From: Stenotrophomonas tumulicola
GTDB taxonomy: Bacteria; Pseudomonadota; Gammaproteobacteria; Xanthomonadales; Xanthomonadaceae
DNA: 64,000 bases
NCBI RefSeq assembly: GCF_014117215.1
Contig: NZ_JACGXS010000011.1
Location: forward strand, 1-64,000
Direction: 5' to 3'
Shown: in pieces, positions 62,469 through 64,000 of the stretch
Position numbering within the stretch: the stretch's first letter is position 1
Layout: each line of letters opens with the position of its first letter
The notes under the pieces: generated by a model
Told to the model about the DNA's origin: nothing
Seen by the model: only the letters and a program-made list of their open reading frames with translations
Database searches by the model: none
Made by a program: the position numbers and the translations under genes

Positions 62469-63866
62469 ATGACATCACGCTATGCCTCCATCCGCCCGCT
62501 GCTGTGGCTGGTGTCGTTGGCGATCTTCATGCAGATGCTGGATTCCACCATCGTCAATACCGCGTTGCCGGCGATGGCCCGCAGCCTGGGCGAAAGCCCC
62601 CTGCAGATGCAGTCGGTGGTGTTCAGTTACGCGCTGGCGGTCGCGACATTCATCCCGGCCTCGGGCTGGATCGCCGACCGCTTCGGCACGCGCCGGGTCT
62701 TCCTGCTCGCCATCATCCTGTTCACCCTGGGGTCGCTGGCCTGCGCACTGGCACAGACCCTGCACCAGCTGGTTGCCGCACGCGTGCTGCAGGGGATCGG
62801 CGGGGCCATGTTGCTGCCGGTGGGGCGGCTGGCGGTGATGCGTTCCGTGCCGCGCGACGACTTCCTGCGTGCCATGAGCTTCATCGCCATTCCCGCGCTG
62901 ATCGGCCCACTGGTCGGCCCCACGCTGGGTGGCTGGCTGGTGGAAGTCGCATCCTGGCATTGGGTCTTCCTGATCAACCTGCCGATCGGCGTGATCGGCT
63001 ACGTGGTCGCGCTGAAGATCATGCCTGACCACTACGCGGCCCATCGCAGCCGGTTCGACCTGCGTGGCTATGCGATGCTGGCGTTCGGCATGGTGGTGCT
63101 GTCGCTTGCGCTGGACGGCATTTCCGGCATGGGCACGCCGCACGCGCTGGTGATGCTGATGACCGTGGCCGGGCTCGCCGCGCTGGTCGGCTACTGGCTG
63201 CATGCGGCCAACTCCACCGCGCCGCTGTTCTCGCTCGCGCTGTTCCGCGTGCCGAGCTACCGCATCGGCATCCTCGGCAACCTGTTCTCGCGCATCGGCA
63301 GCAGTGCCATGCCGCTGCTGATCCCGCTGCTGTTGCAGGTGGGCATGGGCATGAGCCCGATGAATGCCGGCCTGATGATGATTCCCGTGGCCGCCGCCGG
63401 CATGGTTTCCAAGAAAATGTCGGTAAAGCTGGTGGAGCGCTTCGGCTACCGCCGCGTGCTGATGACCAACACCGTGCTGGTCGGCCTCACCATGGCCAGC
63501 TTCGCGTTGATGACCCCGGGCCAGCACATGGGCTGGCGGCTGTTGCAGCTTGCCCTGTTCGGCGCGGTGAATTCCCTGCAGTTCACCGTCATGAACACAG
63601 TGACCCTGCGCGACCTGGACCGCGAGTTCGCCAGCCCCGGCAACAGCCTGCTGTCGATGGTGATGATGCTGGCCGCCGGTTTCGGCGCCGCTGCCGCCGG
63701 CAGCCTGCTGGCGGCATTTGCACCACTGGAATCACATGGCGCCACCGCCGCGCTGCACGCCACGTTCGTCTGCGTCGGCGCGATCACCCTGACCTCCACG
63801 CTGATCTTCCTGCAGTTGCCCGATACCCGCCCGGAACCGAAACAGGTCGAAGAAGTCGCCGAGTAG
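62469..63866 (+). CDS. MFS drug:proton antiporter, DHA2 (MdtD-like)
   Basis: 465 residues, about 13-14 transmembrane segments. MLDSTIVNTALPAMA (motif D1), ADRFGTRRVFLL (loop 2-3) and LLPVGRLAVMRSVPRD are DHA2 landmarks; the length and profile match MdtD. It probably exports toxic compounds. It has no adjacent regulator or membrane-fusion partner, so its substrate cannot be named. The TAG stop is the GTAG of a SMAG repeat, and the last seven codons are duplicated 102 bases downstream. Confidence 0.9.
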   Translation: MTSRYASIRPLLWLVSLAIFMQMLDSTIVNTALPAMARSLGESPLQMQSVVFSYALAVATFIPASGWIADRFGTRRVFLLAIILFTLGSLACALAQTLHQLVAARVLQGIGGAMLLPVGRLAVMRSVPRDDFLRAMSFIAIPALIGPLVGPTLGGWLVEVASWHWVFLINLPIGVIGYVVALKIMPDHYAAHRSRFDLRGYAMLAFGMVVLSLALDGISGMGTPHALVMLMTVAGLAALVGYWLHAANSTAPLFSLALFRVPSYRIGILGNLFSRIGSSAMPLLIPLLLQVGMGMSPMNAGLMMIPVAAAGMVSKKMSVKLVERFGYRRVLMTNTVLVGLTMASFALMTPGQHMGWRLLQLALFGAVNSLQFTVMNTVTLRDLDREFASPGNSLLSMVMMLAAGFGAAAAGSLLAAFAPLESHGATAALHATFVCVGAITLTSTLIFLQLPDTRPEPKQVEEVAE

Positions 63867-63988
63867 CGCCGGGCCATGCCCGGCGGGCGCAACGTCAACA
63901 TCAAAGGCCGCAGCGCCGTGTGCATGCGTCGAGGCAGCGTCGGGCCATTCGAAGAAGTCGCCGAGTAGCGCCGGGCCATGCCCGGCGG
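63847..63988 (+). repeat. 40-bp direct repeat carrying a SMAG palindrome
   Basis: 63847-63886 and 63949-63988 are identical. Each contains the last six codons plus TAG of the upstream MFS gene and a GTAGCGCCGGGCCATGCCCG repeat. The 62-base spacer has no gene. Confidence 0.9.
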
Positions 63989-64000
63989 AATATGGCTTTC

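Overview
The window is chromosomal DNA of a Stenotrophomonas-like member of the Xanthomonadaceae. The evidence is its high GC content, a Tat-exported L2-type class A beta-lactamase divergent from AmpR, many GTAG-headed palindromic repeats of the SMAG type, and xanthomonad-style core gene groups (yebC-ruvC-ruvA-kup; pgeF-rluD/bamD; nadE, sucCD, pilSR). A TTG-started fusion of a HAD phosphatase and a GT20 synthase, coupled to an MFS gene, matches the glucosylglycerol locus known from plant-associated S. rhizophila. The source is therefore more likely a rhizophila-like environmental strain than S. maltophilia sensu stricto. This is inference; no 16S rRNA, tRNA or plasmid gene is visible.

Layout. 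1-369: palindromic repeats including a 26-bp perfect inverted repeat. 370-4926: kup, ruvA, ruvC, yebC and an alpha/beta hydrolase, all on the minus strand. 4952-8784: an accessory locus with a phosphodiester-glycosidase-like protein lacking a secretion signal, divergent from a CesT-like type III chaperone gene that overlaps the gene for a 646-residue effector candidate. 8790-13025: GNAT, aspS, a DUF3011 protein, a lipoprotein and an FmdB protein. 13147-18727: osmolyte genes, then blaL2/ampR. 18815-25223: an ABC-F protein, a TonB-dependent receptor and a KefB/YbaL-type antiporter. 25516-30011: two tandem metallopeptidase genes (M28, M13) with matching unusual N-terminal extensions. 30054-39156: clpB, a GST, two transporters, poxB and a DUF3574 lipoprotein. 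39406-45892: a second TonB receptor and otsB-GH15-otsA for trehalose. 45934-48695: pgeF-rluD and bamD. 48791-50919: two divergent unknown genes. 50934-58224: nadE, sucDC, pilSR. 58249-63866: a cupin, a LysR regulator, an aldo/keto reductase, a WGR protein, hemE and an MFS exporter. The right edge carries a 40-bp duplication containing a SMAG element.

How the genes fit together. Two compatible-solute pathways (glucosylglycerol and trehalose) suggest adaptation to osmotic stress. Housekeeping genes cover recombination, tRNA charging, outer-membrane assembly, NAD, heme and TCA functions. Between these core genes sit three islets of unrecognised or remodelled proteins that look like candidates for export. 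One islet has a type III-style chaperone. Members of the other two share a P-x-[HR]-C-x-A-A motif beside a hydrophobic or small-residue stretch. No secretion apparatus is encoded here, so the export route is a hypothesis.
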